64,000 nt of DNA from Rhodosorus marinus (GCA_029953675.1 JAMWBK010000009.1:372001-436000), one strand, 5' to 3'. Shown: positions 22,212 through 33,854, counted from the first letter of the stretch. A program made the numbers and translations. Notes: generated by a model from the letters alone, not told the origin.

Positions 22212-23602
22212 ATGGGATCAATGAGGAGCTCTTGTGGATTCTCTAGGGGAGGCAGGAGAGGTGTCGGAAAATTGGATACGCGATTGATTTGTTATGCGAA
22301 AGGGATGAATTCCCTTGGATTTATCCACGTAGGCTACCATGCGAAAATCTCGGGGCGGATGCTCTGCAAGGCGCAAATGCAGGACAAGTCAACGTCGGAC
22401 AAACCTCTGAAAATGATGCCGAAACCTGTCATCAGCTTCCCGGGTAGGATGGGAAAGATTGTAAAGGGCTACACGCTGCGCGTGATGCAATGGAACATAG
22501 ACTTTAACTCGGACAACGTTTTCTCGAGAACTTCACACCTCATCGAAATCATTGGAAAAGAAAAGTACGACCAGATTATCTGGCAGAAACCTGGTTTCAG
22601 TGGCCTCTCTGAGCTCGTACCTTTGTCTCTCGATTTAGGCCTGATGTGATATTCATGCAGGAGGTATCCGCGGTAGAAACAGGTCCTCGTGGAAGTTCGT
22701 TTCATCTGTTGAAGAGCAGACTCGTTGATACTGGCATTTACGCGTTATTCGCGGATGATTTAATCGTCGAACGACATCCGTTCTACTTTGCAATGACGCT
22801 GATAAGGAAGAGAATTCTCACGAAGGTTGACCCGGAATACATAAGGTTTCAAAGAACCAAGATGGCACGGCATCTTATTGTCTTGAGAGCCGGACTGTTG
22901 ACAGAGGTGATAAACGATGCGAAAGTCCCACTTACGTTTATTTTCTGACGAGGGTTATCTGAGCATCGTTCGTTTTTGTCTTGGTCCGTTTACCAGTCCG
23001 GCGAACACGAAGTATGCCTTTTAAACTCTCACTTCGAATCTCTGCCAAGCGGAACAGCGGATCGAATAGATCAGTTTCAAGAAGTCCTGAAGATAATGCG
23101 AAATGAGCCTCGGCCATCCGTTTTCGGAGGAGACACAAACCTTCGAGCTAGGGAGATAAGACTTGGAGATGTGAGATTGCCGGAGGAAGAAGACGTGGTT
23201 GTTCCTGAGGGCGAGTTTGACGTAAAAGTAAGCGATGCTTGGGCCCAAGCCGGTGCTGAAAGTGCTACAAAGTAAGTACCCTAGCCTAAGAGCAAAGTTT
23301 TGGGTGGGGTCTGGGATCGGACAGTTTCTGGAGGACTCAGAAAGCTTTCCCTGCGGATGCTCGTTTGTCCCCGAAGGTTCTCGTGGGATGCTAGAGTTAA
23401 TGACAACAAAGAGTGGCTTGGGGAGACGAGACCGTATGCTAGGTTTGACAGGCTTTTCTCCTCTCCAGGACGAACGCCGGATCTGTATCGCCCACGAGCC
23501 ATGTCGTATCGGTTCGTTGGGAAGAAGAGGGGACAGACCGACCAGTTTCCTTCTGATCATTTCGGACTCGTTGCAGATTACAACATGACGCTGCCTTCTT
23601 AG
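22212..23602 (+). CDS. Tyrosyl-DNA phosphodiesterase 2 (TDP2) homologue
   Basis: Mg-dependent endonuclease/exonuclease/phosphatase-fold enzyme expected to remove topoisomerase II peptides from 5' DNA ends. Exons 22212-22564, 22639-22906, 22997-23271 and 23377-23602 join in phases 2, 0 and 2 to give 373 residues. All family motifs are intact: VMQWNIDFN (Asn), PDVIFMQEV (Glu metal ligand), LLNSHFESL, FGGDTNLRAREI (Asp, Asn), FSWDARVNDN and FPSDHFGL (catalytic Asp-His). The N terminus is Arg/Gly/Ser-rich (MGSMRSSCGFSRGGRRG) and could be an organelle-targeting peptide; no ubiquitin-binding domain is visible. A second full-length copy, catalytically dead, lies 1.8 kb downstream. Confidence 0.92.
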
Positions 23603-24040
23603 ACAAGCCAGTTATGGCCATGTAAAGAAAAGCACAATCAACCTTACGCGAGAGGAAATTCCGGAGGCATGAACAATTTTGCAGTGGAGAAAAGAGGTAC
23701 GGCTATTTCCTCCTCGAGACAGATGCCAGACGTGTTTCTGGTGCAGCTTTTGCTTAGTCCTTCTAAGCTTCAGTGCGATCGTTTAGCCCTCCACTTATCT
23801 AGAAGTTATCGAGTTCGAAATGATAGAGAACAGAAGAATTTGGCGTTGCCGCTGGAAAAGTTCGACTCTGAAGTCGAGCAGTAAACCTCGCGAGTTCTAT
23901 GGGAAAGAAAAGACTCAAGTTAAGCAGAGATCAAGTGTCGAGTCCAGCGGGTAAGTAAGTAGTGCTCTCAACGAGCCGTTGAGGACAGGAAAATCCGGCC
24001 CAGGAAAGTAGTCCTTGATACCTTAGCGTCGCTGAGATGG

Positions 24041-24133
24041 TCTCCGACCAGTTTGGTTCTGATCATTTTGGACTCGTCGCAGACTACAACACGACGCTAC
24101 CTTCTTAGGTTAGGGCCATGTAAAGAAAAGCAC
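24041..24133 (+). pseudogene. Truncated duplicate of the TDP2 3' end
   Basis: This segment repeats TDP2 bases about 23535-23626 with scattered changes: it encodes SDHFGLVADYN-TTLPS with a stop at the same place, then shares the 3' flanking GGCCATGTAAAGAAAAGCAC. No matching upstream exons accompany it. It records a local duplication that included the 3' UTR. It is much closer to TDP2 than to the diverged paralogue, so it is a separate and later event. Confidence 0.85.
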
Positions 24134-24309
24134 TCCTCATATAAGCTAAGCTCTGGGAATCTGGACCTTCTTCAAGTCTATCTTTTTCGAGCAAAGCATC
24201 GGAAGAACGACCCCTTCCAAAACATCGACATCGTCTCACCAAAGGATTCTCAAGTTCACAACTAAATACATTCTCGGATCGGGGCCGGCCTGACCTCAGT
24301 GCTGTTCTT

Positions 24310-24336
24310 TGCACAAAGTTAAAGAAACTTTGTGCA
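24310..24336. repeat. 11-bp hairpin
   Basis: TGCACAAAGTT, five bases, AACTTTGTGCA: a perfect inverted repeat about 200 bases past the TDP2 3' duplicate. Confidence 0.7.
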
Positions 24337-25189
24337 CTCTAAATCAAAACATAGCAAAGAAGAACTACTAGCACGATCTTAATACGCGCATTGGTGATCA
24401 CTCTTCATCCTTCTCCGGGACCACATCCTTCACGTCCCATTTCACAAAGCGTCCCACTCAACAGCGGGATTGCAAATGCCACTCAGTTACCCGTCATGAA
24501 AGCAAACTCCATCAACAAGTAGCCGCTTGAACGGTCACGAAGAAACACCCCTCAAAATTCCCAATTTTCATAAATCCAATAATGACTGACATCGACGGTC
24601 CGCCATTCGGGAGCTTAGGCGTCTAAAATCCATTCAATTCAATTAAACACGTCTAAATCGCTTCGAATGGTCGCGGCCAGCAAAAGGGAAACGATCGGTT
24701 AAATTAATTTCATATTTTCAGTTCTAGAATAAGCTCTTGAACATATTTTTCGTAAGATCAATCTTTATTGATAGAAAAATTTGTATTTCAGAGATATCAT
24801 ATGTGAATATATTTAGTTTTAGAAAATAATCAGTCATTATATAGTGGTCTTATGGAAATAATTTATTAATCCCTTGTTTTCTAAAGACAAAAAGGACAAT
24901 TGGGAACGACGAAGAAAAGCCCTATTTGGTACGGTTGAGAAGAATGAGTTTTACCCCTAAGAATTGTCTTGGGGGAGGAATAGAGTTGGCTGTTCGATGT
25001 TACGGTCTGGTTGTTTGGGAGATGCTACAAGAAGCGACTTTGTATGCTTAATTGGTGCTGAGAGGCTGGGATCTAGATTTCTTTATTCTTGAATTTCTTG
25101 CCCGGTCCGTTTTTTGTTCGGTCGGGTGACCCTGGCGAGTTTCGAGGGTTTTGGAAGGGTTTTCTTGGTGTGTGGAGAAGAAGGGGGCC

Positions 25190-25285
25190 GGGGGGGGGGG
25201 GGGGGTGGTGGGGCCAAGGTGGGAGGGGTTGGTGGACCGAGCTCGGGAGCAAGGTGGGAGGGGTTGGTGGACCGAGCTCGGGAGC
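25190..25285. repeat. 16-base G run followed by a 35-bp tandem duplication
   Basis: Bases 25190-25205 are an uninterrupted G run within a G-rich tract that could form a G-quadruplex. Next, 25216-25250 is repeated exactly at 25251-25285 (AAGGTGGGAGGGGTTGGTGG and what follows). The tract lies 130-230 bases upstream of the diverged TDP2 paralogue's ATG, where a promoter would be expected. Open frames through it are low-complexity Gly/Pro artefacts. Confidence 0.85.
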
Positions 25286-25417
25286 AAGAGAAGCGATCGT
25301 GTTGCAAGTGCGCCGGGCTCTTCAGCCAAGCAGCTTCTTTTTTGTCTCTAGATCGTGTTCCTGACTTATGAGAGGATAAGGATCAGGTTGTATTTTCTCT
25401 GAGTGGGCGTTAAAACG

Positions 25418-27122
25418 ATGCTCGCCGCCCTACGAACGCAGCGGCTAGGCGCTGCAAGCATGCGTAGCTGGCAAATTAATGAGCGGATAGGAGGCTGTCG
25501 CGGGAAAAAGCGACAACCTATGCAGAAGGATGGTAAACCTTCCCCTGTACGGCACACGAAACTGGGCACAACGAGGCTTTCGGCTAAGGCGGTTTCACTG
25601 ATTGAGCCGAACCCCCCAAAGAAACCGGTAGAGGTCATCGGAGAACTCCCTAAGTTCAAGAAGAATCAGCACACTAAGATCAAGTGGAGAGAGACTCCAG
25701 GCTTCGGGATGGAGTCAAAAATGCCTGAGGGTGAGAGGAAAGTAATGCGTGTTCGTAGGCTTGATATAGCCGCACTTGTCAGGGCCGCACAATGCCGCGT
25801 GATGAACTGGCAAGCGGATTACCCTTTTCGAAAGCAGGGAGTTAGGGCCGAAGGGATTTCAAGGGAAATCCTGAGAGTGCAGTATGCCCATTGCGTATCC
25901 AGATTCGATCGTCGATTTTGCAAGCGATTGCTTCACATTATGGTGCTCGATGCTAACCCCAGGCTTACTCTGTCATCATAGGCCAGACGTTGTTTTCTTG
26001 AACAACGTCTCCACAGCAAGAGATTCTAGCTCACGCCGGGACATGATGAGTGTCTTCCTTGAAAAACTCGTTGACAATGGAATCTACGAGCTCGTGTACA
26101 ACGAGCAGAGTGCCAAGGAACATCCATACGGATATCCTATCAAACTGTTCAGAAGGGACACAATGAATATCAAGAACAGTACTATTGTTGATGTCGATCC
26201 CGAAGAGGCGGTATACCATGTCGCGACTGAAACTGAGCTGAAGACTTCTGTAAGTACGGGAAATTTTAGTTTTACCTCCCTGTGTCTTGTCTTAAGCTCT
26301 TTGAAAAATCGTTTGAGCAGGGTGGTGAGGTAAATATCGGCTTCGTGACGACAAGATGGGAAGACCACATGTACGGGGGCAAACCCTTCCATCGTCACAC
26401 TGAAACTGTGTTCGAGTTGCTCGAGTCTATCTCAATGCCTTGCATTCTTGGGACGCAGAAGTTTCCTGGACGGGTATGCTACCGCATAGGTTTGGAACGT
26501 TCACGCGCTTGGCGCTTTGCGCATTCTGTCAACTTAATATATTCATGTCTTCTCCGCTTGACAGAGTTTTTCGCTTGTGCGAAATATTGCTGATGAGCAA
26601 CGGGGAGAGAATCGGAAACTATCGGATGTCTACGTTAAGGCCGGCATGCCTTTGGAATTACAGTACGTTGTGCTAGAAACGAAAAGGAAATGCTAAGCCC
26701 ATGATTGGCGCCGGTGCGATTTGAACCACGCTAAGGATTTTCTTTTAATTGTTAACATCTGCTTTAGGTATGACTATGACTCGACTGTGAACTCAAACAT
26801 CTACAGCAAGGTAAACAAAGACGGCATCGCGATGTTCAAGGCAAAAAGGAAGCGGATATCTCGGGTGTATATAGGGCCCGGGTCAAAGCCCGAAATCATG
26901 CGACCTTTGGTGAAGAACTATTTCCTAGTGGGAAAGGAGAAGGTGGAGGAGGAAGATGTGTACCCGAGCAAATACTTCGGCGTCGTCGTCGACCTGTTGG
27001 TTCCGGTAGAGGGAATGGCCACGACGTTGCAGCAGAATGAGGAGAAACCTGCTAAGAGTTCAGAATATGTCTGCGCTGTGAGGTTTCCTATTCAGAAGAA
27101 AGGCGTAGAGAATGAGTCCTAG
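25418..27122 (+). CDS. TDP2-like pseudoenzyme (diverged paralogue, catalytic residues lost)
   Basis: Second copy of the TDP2 fold. Exons 25418-25881, 25982-26249, 26321-26473, 26565-26662 and 26768-27122 join in phase to 445 residues. Intron positions and phases 2, 0 and 2 match TDP2, and exon 2 is exactly 268 nt in both genes; one extra intron splits the TDP2 exon 3 equivalent. Every active-site motif is changed: QWN reads NWQ, FMQEV reads FLNNV, NSHFE reads TTR-WE, GGDTNLR reads LGTQKFPGR, and PSDHFGL reads PSKYFGV. The frame is nonetheless open throughout, which argues for a retained non-enzymatic role over decay. The N terminus (MLAALRTQRLGAASMRS) looks like a mitochondrial or plastid presequence. 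Confidence 0.85.
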
Positions 27123-27735
27123 TGACTACTTCAAGGACACCTGAAAAGAGAATTCTTCGCGAGACCCGCAACGGCGACGTTTGCCCGCGGTAATCTACTC
27201 GAGTGTGGATTCAACACCGTTTTTTGTAGAAATACCGCCTTCGTAGGTGGTTTGGAAAATATGCGTAAAGTTTCAATATCAGGCAGGACCAGTAATTCAT
27301 ATACTGTGCGCAAAATTGAAGAAGAGATCGCGCACAAGCCAAGCCCACCGACGCGTCGCATCAATCAACGCCTGCTGACACTGTGCGAAAAAGCAATCAA
27401 TTTCTCAGCGGAATCTTTTTATATTTAAAATTTATTCAGGTATTCAGCCAAAAAGAGTACCTTTTCACTCTTTATGAAGGTATATTGATAGCTTCAGTCA
27501 ATATTTGAACGGATAGGCTGCTGTTCAACAAAATGGTCTTTGTGCAAGTGATGGGACTATATACATATATATGTTTGGGGGTCAGGTTCAGGTGCGGGGT
27601 GAAGCTTAGGGCTCTCGTACCCATGTTCCTCTCTTCTTGACTTTCTTTGAGGATTCCTGCGTTTCGCCTGGCTGTTTTTTTTGGGGCATCTGGTGGCGTC
27701 TTCCCGGTTTGCTTTCAATATTTGTTTCCTTCGCA
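27123..27735. other. Intergenic region
   Basis: Between the TDP2-like paralogue and the BAP31-like gene. AT-rich around 27410-27590. The BAP31 promoter is expected here. No other gene was recognised. Confidence 0.4.
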
Positions 27736-28616
27736 ATGGCGAGCGTGATATGGATGTCGGTTTTTTGTCTCCTCTGCGCCGAGGTGGTATTATGTCTGTT
27801 TTCTATGGTAGGATTGGGTATAGCCAATGTTCCTTTTAGAATTCTTGAGATCTAGTATGCGCCGGTCATCTTGCTGAACCATAGAATTTCTTTCGCTATT
27901 TGACAGCTGCCGCTTCCACATACTGTTTGGAGGTCAATCTCCAAAGTACTTCGCACGTCCGCTGTTGACAGCGCTCTCACCTTCATCGTACGATTCTTGG
28001 TCGTTGGGCTCGCTATCGGTGTTTTTGACAGCGTCCAGGTGAGGTTGAAAGAAGACTCGGGTTGGATTGACGCAAGAGGCTATCTAGACAGCTTCCCTGA
28101 CTTGATGCTTGTGTTTTGCCGAATAGTCTATTCAGGGACTTCAGGAACAGATCTCGGTGACAGACCCGAACGACTTGTACAGCGCTATGTCGTTGAGCTC
28201 TAGGAAGCAAAGAATCTTTCGCGCGGAGAGGGTAAGAGTTACAGAAACCCCCTTATCGTAGCTGCCCAAAAGCATTCATTGGCAAGATTCATGGTCTGGT
28301 CTTCCATGGAGGGAACAGTTATGCTCACTTAGTTCTTTCTCGGCATCGTTTGTGTTTTCTCCTCCAGAACCTGTATCTCGCAGGCTTCTGCTTTGCTCTG
28401 ATATTCATTATTCGGAGACTCTTTCAGCTGGCCGCAAAGAATGCGGACCTCGTCGATGAGATTAAGATTGCATCTCAGGGAACACGGCCGACCACTGCCA
28501 ATCAACAACCTTCTTCCGTTCCAGCTACCTCAGGGACGGAATCTGCTCCGGTAAGAGGCAATCAGGAAACGAACTCTGCTTCAAGCCGAGCAGATGTGTT
28601 TGGCTTGCGCCTTTAA
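27736..28616 (+). CDS. BAP31-like ER membrane protein
   Basis: Homologue of B-cell receptor-associated protein 29/31, ER membrane proteins that help sort and quality-control membrane cargo. Exons 27736-27807, 27907-28038, 28145-28231 and 28368-28616 all join in phase 0 and give 179 residues. Three hydrophobic spans match the family: IWMSVFCLLCAEVVLCLFS; then, after the PHTVWRSISKVLR loop, LTFIVRFLVVGLAIGVFDSV; then FRAERNLYLAGFCFALIFII, which corresponds to the family's LFRAQRNLYIAGF. The C-terminal tail is short, rich in Ser/Thr/Asn/Gln, and lacks both the long coiled coil and a KKxx retrieval signal seen in the animal protein. Confidence 0.85.
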
Positions 28617-29045
28617 ATCCTTTGACAATATATGGAACTCATCAAGCTCTGATAAGCAGTTTTCCTAAAATTTGATTATCTAACTATGATCTATCGCCCT
28701 CGTCTTCTGCCCTGATCAAAGCAGACTAACACGACAGACCAAGAGTTAACCGAAGTAACACCAATTGAGAACGAAACAGAAGCATCTTCTGGTCACGAAG
28801 ACGGAGTTCCGAGGCAGAGAAGGGGTTTCACTCAAGGGTCTGATAGCTAGACTACCGACGTGCAACTCACTGACGACCGCAACATGGTTTGGTCAGCGGA
28901 CTTTAACAAGTCGAGTTTTTGAGAAGTCCGCAGTAGCGCAGTACAGCATAGTATGCTGTTGAAAACCCACATAGAATGGGGTACGTTGTAAAATTCCGAT
29001 CTATAAAACTCTCGAGCGCAGGGAAAACGCGTTCTGATGTAATGC
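28617..29045. other. Convergent intergenic region
   Basis: Separates the BAP31-like and CBM48-TPR 3' ends. No further gene was recognised. Confidence 0.4.
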
Positions 29046-31466
29046 TCAACCGAGAAAGCGTTCATAGTTGCCGACGCTCTTTCCCTGCGAAAAAAAACGA
29101 TTGTTTAGGGGACCACCTTTCTGGTAGGGGAAGGTCGCGGAGTCGCGGTCAAAGCTCGGCTTTCGAGATTTGCGAAGCGAGCAGCCTACCTGTGCGCATA
29201 GGTTAATTACTAAAAGGCGGTTTGTATCGACAATCTTCACATCACGTCCATGCGACCTGTAGATCTCAAGGGCGGACCTGTAGTACTCCTCCGCTTCCAA
29301 TCTTCTCCCTGCTTTATCGCAGACGATCCCGAGCATTTTGAGCACATCTGAGAATGTTTCTTCCCTCCACTTCTCGCCTTCGGGTAGCAGATTCTTTGCG
29401 CTGGACTTCATATGCCATACGCTCATGGCCTGACGAAGATTGGATTCCGCCTCGTCGTACTGGTCCATCTTCACCAACATGTTAGCAATTTCCAAGAGGA
29501 ACTCGATTGTAAACGGGGTAACCCTACGCGCGCCAAATTATGAACAGTAATGGCAAAATCATTAGCCTTCAACAAGCATGTTCCTTCTCAACTGATGAAG
29601 GCGAGGGACCTAGATTACCAAGCTCCATATCTTCTTCGCGCAAACGTCGCCCGCCTGAGGAGCTCGACGGCCTGCTCCAAGCTATTCTCGCTTTTGAGTT
29701 TGATCGCCTCTTTGTACCAATCCTTCATAAGACTGTTGACAATTTCAATGTTTGAGTCGTGCCGACAGCGGATGATGTCCTCGTCAAACGCGCACGAAAG
29801 TAGTTTGTCCTCCTCCTGCGCCGGAATAGGCTGAGCAGCCTCGGCTAGATCCTTAGTGGCATTCTTCCTCGTCACCATGTTCTTTCCATCCTGACTCCAG
29901 TAGTTCTTTTCGTCATTGCTCTGTTCAAAACATGCAGGACATGAAGTAAGAAATATTACAGTTATCGAACAAGAGGAGAACGAAAACCTCACCATCTGCC
30001 ACTTCAAGTTTCTCAGTAGATTGTCTCTTGCCAGTCGCACATTGATACCCTCATGTCCTTCTCGTCGGTATACTCTTAGGGCCTTCTTATAGTACAATTC
30101 TGCGGTACTCTTCTCTCCAATCCTGTCCATCAGTACTCCGTAATGGAGCAGAATATCAGCAAGTCTGTACGACTTTCCCGCTTCGTATCCTTCTCTCTCA
30201 TATATCGAGATCTAACGCGGAAACCGAAAGAGGTGTTAGAAGCGCCTTAGTTTTTGACAGCTTCGGAGGTGGACTACGTACTGCTGTCCTCAGGTGAATT
30301 TCCGCCAAAGTATTCTGCTCCATCTTCATAAGCGTACGACCCAACTCCGAGTAAATCTCAGGATCCCCTGGACTGAGGTCCAAGGCCTTTCCGTAGGCTC
30401 CCACCGCATCGAAATAGTTGGCCTAGTGGGTAAAGACAGGGAGCAGCGCTCGGTTTCAATTAAGATGCTCATCTATGGACAAGCCAGCGAGGAAGAACCA
30501 GGAGTAACAGGTGTCCCAGACTAACGGGGATGTGTAAGCCGCCTTTCCAGCCCGTGGCTAGCCCCTGAGTGCTTGAAAAGCGCTTTGCGTTTCCGTCTTC
30601 GGATGAAAACTACTCACCTCTTTGAAGAATCTTCTACCGCGAATGATCAAGTCCATGATCTCGTGTTTCTTCTCCCGCACATGTGATCGAGATGCCAGCG
30701 CACGAAAGTTGATGTCGAGGCTGGTTGGTAGCATACTCGAGACCTTATCGAACCATCTGGATTTCTCGTTCGTCGAAGTAAACAACATATCTGGGTTCGA
30801 TACCTGGAGAATTTGGAACACGAGGTGCACGATCTGAGTCGTTCGGTGGGTAGACCGAAGCAGGGGCATTTCGTGGACCTACCATGACGTCGACGTAGTT
30901 TGACCTATGACCGTTGCCAGGATCGATCAACAAATACGCTGGATCTTTTCGTACTTTCCATTTACCGTTGACAAGAAATCGGTAGTAGTGCCTGAGCGGA
31001 ATCAAAGATATCAGTCACGATCGGATTGCTTCCATCGCTTGGTGAGGGCGGTATGGTTGTGTGTGAGCTGATGCTGTGCCCACCTCCCAGGCTCCACTTG
31101 AAACACGATGCCAAGCCGACCAGAAACAGTTGGAACCAGTGGATGCGTCATGTAGCCGTCAAACGAAGCTGAGACCTTGACGTGTTTTGTGTTCGATTTC
31201 CAGACGAACGATATCAGATTTTCGTCATCGATAACTCCTGTCCTAGCGCAGAAAGGTCCCAGATCGACAATGTTGTTAAGCTGAGGCAAGACATCTGCAA
31301 AAGCAGAGAGGTCCTGGCGAACATGTTTTAGCAAAGAATTTCCCCTAGCGACTCCTCTCTGTTGATTATAGTCGAAGTTCTCACTGCTCTGCAAAAACAA
31401 AGACTCCCGGAACTCCGGCTGAACTTCAATCTCCTGAAGCAATTTCTTTATTACTTCACCATCCAT
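29046..31466 (-). CDS. CBM48 (AMPK-beta glycogen-binding-like) plus TPR protein
   Basis: Seven exons (31466-31084, 30991-30883, 30803-30618, 30422-30282, 30211-29993, 29920-29619, 29523-29046) join in phase to about 605 residues. Residues about 95-165 form a CBM48/AMPK1-type carbohydrate-binding module: LISFVWKSNTKHVKVSASFD, then FQVEPGRHYYRFLVNGKWKV and DP.YLLIDPGNGHRSNYVDV, matching the beta-sandwich of AMPK-beta and starch-targeting proteins. At least six TPR-like repeats follow (AVGAYGKALDLSPGDPEIYS, ISIYEREGYEAGKSYRLAD, EAESNLRQAMSVW, LEAEEYYRSALEIYRSHG). No kinase or hydrolase domain and no transit peptide are seen. Floridean starch is cytosolic in red algae, so a starch-bound scaffold is plausible (inference). 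The C terminus past INLCAQ may instead splice at a GTAGGC donor. Confidence 0.8.
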
Positions 31467-33854
31467 CGGCACCCGTTTATTTTTACAATAGCAGAACACT
31501 TCAAACTCCCTTCAACAATGGCGTACCCATCTGACCGAGTTAAGAACAGGAAAACCCGCCAGCGCCCCCTACTCTCACTACCACGCCCATTCGCTTTTCA
31601 ACCAAATGCCAGATCCAAATGCCATCACGCCAATCCCCAAAAACACAGCAATAATCTCCTCATCCAATTACAGCTTTCCTTATACCACTTCTTTTGCCTC
31701 AGAAAGATATTTAGGTCTGGTCCTCCTTCTCTCCTTAACTCCTCACTCTCGTCAAACATCAGCTCATCCAAACCGCACCCACTCACCCACACACCCACTC
31801 ACCTCGACAATAGCCCCAACCCTGTCCCTATCCCATTAAGCAATCTGGAACCCTCCAACGGACAATAAACATAGAATAATAATAGAAAATACTCTTACCA
31901 ATCATTTTCAACACTAGCACTAGGTTGCCGTTACATAAAATTGTTCATATAGTAATAAAATAATTCAGTTAAATTCGTTATTGAAGATTTTTTATCGATC
32001 TAATTTATGCGTTTTTCCTAGCTTAGGTAGACAATCTACTAAAGTAATATTGAAAAGAATATTTTAGGGAAGAAAATGATTTAAATAAGTTCATCCTTAT
32101 TTTGTCAACGTGAATTCAGGGTCGATTCCCAGATTTGTATTATTTATTAATGAAGGTATAGTCTCGTAAAATTAAGGAAGACGAAAATAATATGTGTGTA
32201 TTATAGTAATTTATTTCCTTATTTGCTTGATATTGGATTTAAATTATTATTAGACGATTACATATATATCGAATAAAAGAATAATAATAAGGATAGTTTA
32301 TGTTTGTTTTCAATTGATGAGATCGAATTTTGATATCTTGATTTTTGTTTTTGTAAATTACAAAATGTTCATTTCGAGATGGCAATCTGACACTTGATGG
32401 CCTGTGAGTGAAGATGTCAGTTGAGGGGGTTGTGAGACGATGAAGGTAGGAGGGTGGTGGTTCTGTTGGTTGGGCGCCTTCGTAGTCAGTCCGTTTGGAG
32501 AATATAACTGGAATGTAACTATCCTTCGCCGATGCTTTAGTAATGGCACCCACTGAACCTTTTTTTTGCTAGTGTGATGGGGAAGGCAGGGACGGTGAAT
32601 TGGTCGTTGGCCCTGATGGGTTGATGTTCACCATGCAACTACCTCAGGTCGGACCCTTCGAGCCCCTCGTCGGTGAGATTCTGCTGAATTCTAGTAGACT
32701 ACGAATGTACAATTAGCTGTAAAACCCTTCGTAATCTCGTTAAGGGGTCAGCTACTTGTTCCGAGTAGTGAGTCTATTTTTAGTATCGGAAATTTCAGCA
32801 TCTGTAAACTTTACTGGGCACCTGCCTACCAACCTGCAATCAACTCCTTTTCTTCTCCAAGAAGAAAAACGAAAAAGCTTCATAGAAGTAGAGTTTCAGA
32901 CGGAACTATGGATTAACTCGCCACCAGCTCATACATCTCCGCTGAAACCATCACCTGATACCCTCCATCGGGACATGAACCAAAGGCCCGCACCACGGCT
33001 TCCCGTCGTCCAGACCCATCCATGTACTTTTGCCGCTCGGTAGCCGTCCGCTTCTTCACACCATCAGGGAGCTGCTATGAACGCTCCACAGAGGTACAAG
33101 AACACTATGTTCAAGAACGCCTCACCCACAAGCGCGATCTCTAACAGTCCACCTCGGCTCCTCTGTCCACTCCCATAGCCGCTGCAGTCTCCTGGTGTTT
33201 CGATCGCGCGAGTCTGTTCCCGACCATACTAGATTCTCTTTCTAGAATTTTGCAACTCCGTCAGCTTCAAACTACACTTGACCATCCTCACCAGACCCTC
33301 CAAAGCGTTCCCTCTACGTACCCACCCCCTCCCCGTCCTGAAACGTCCTTACCCTCGTTATGGACAGTCTGTCCATTTTCAAGACAAGCTGTCCTAAAAT
33401 CCAAAAAAGAATTGCCATCGACAGACTGTCCAACTGTTTTTCTTCTGTTTTATGGTTTTTTGGCTTTGAGCTGGGAAGTAATTTTTGTTGTAGAGTTGAT
33501 GTTCATATGGAGATGGAATGCAGCAGTTAGAAGGAATGGAAGGAGGAGGGAGGAGGTAGGAGGGGAAGAGAAGGGCGGAGCTTTCAGATAGGGAAAAATT
33601 TACGGTTGATGGTTGGATAGACATGAACTCTCTTTTCTTTGTCAATTTTTGTGTGATCTTGGGGGTTCTGTGGTTTTTGTATTGAGGATCTTGTTTGCGG
33701 GACTTTAGCTGGTTCTGTTGTTGTTTGGGGGCGGGGTGGGCGACGGCGATTGAGCCTTCTTGCGTGAGGTTTGAGGTTTTGGAGGGGTGTTTGGTGTGCC
33801 TGGTGTGCTTTTTGTTTTTGTTTCTTTTGTTGGTCTGGTTTTTTTTTATCGACG
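31467..33854. other. Gene-free region with AT-rich block
   Basis: About 2.4 kb between divergent genes (CBM48-TPR on minus, F-box/LRR on plus), so both promoters lie here. 31860-32340 is very AT-rich. Two copies of the palindrome GACAGWCTGTC sit at 33363 and 33420. No coding region with family resemblance. Confidence 0.5.
33363..33430. promoter_or_regulatory. Two copies of palindrome GACAGWCTGTC
   Basis: GACAGTCTGTC at 33363-33373 and its complement form GACAGACTGTC at 33420-33430, 57 bases apart centre to centre and about 430-490 bases upstream of the F-box/LRR ATG. The same 11-mer recurs at 40560, 41014 and 61737. Chance expectation for this 11-mer is well under one per window, so it may be a binding site or part of a dispersed repeat. 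Confidence 0.4.

Larger units (their letters stand above)
23603..25417. other. Intergenic region between the TDP2 paralogues
   Basis: About 1.8 kb carrying a partial copy of the TDP2 3' end (24041-24133), a short hairpin (24310-24336), an AT-rich block (about 24580-24900), a 16-base G run and a 35-bp tandem duplication (25216-25285). No intact gene was recognised. Confidence 0.6.

Noticed and set aside
23021-23560. 179-residue minus-strand frame opposite TDP2 exons 3-4
   Set aside because: It is the antisense shadow of conserved TDP2 coding sequence and shows no family resemblance.
25048-25371. Long overlapping open frames on both strands through the G-rich tract
   Set aside because: Low-complexity Gly/Arg or Pro products created by the G run and the 35-bp duplication.
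26700-26740. tRNA-like 3' half on the minus strand (GGTTCAAATC followed by GCACCGGCGCCA)
   Set aside because: The T-arm stem does not pair, there is no D-arm or acceptor partner upstream, and the segment lies inside an intron of the TDP2-like gene.
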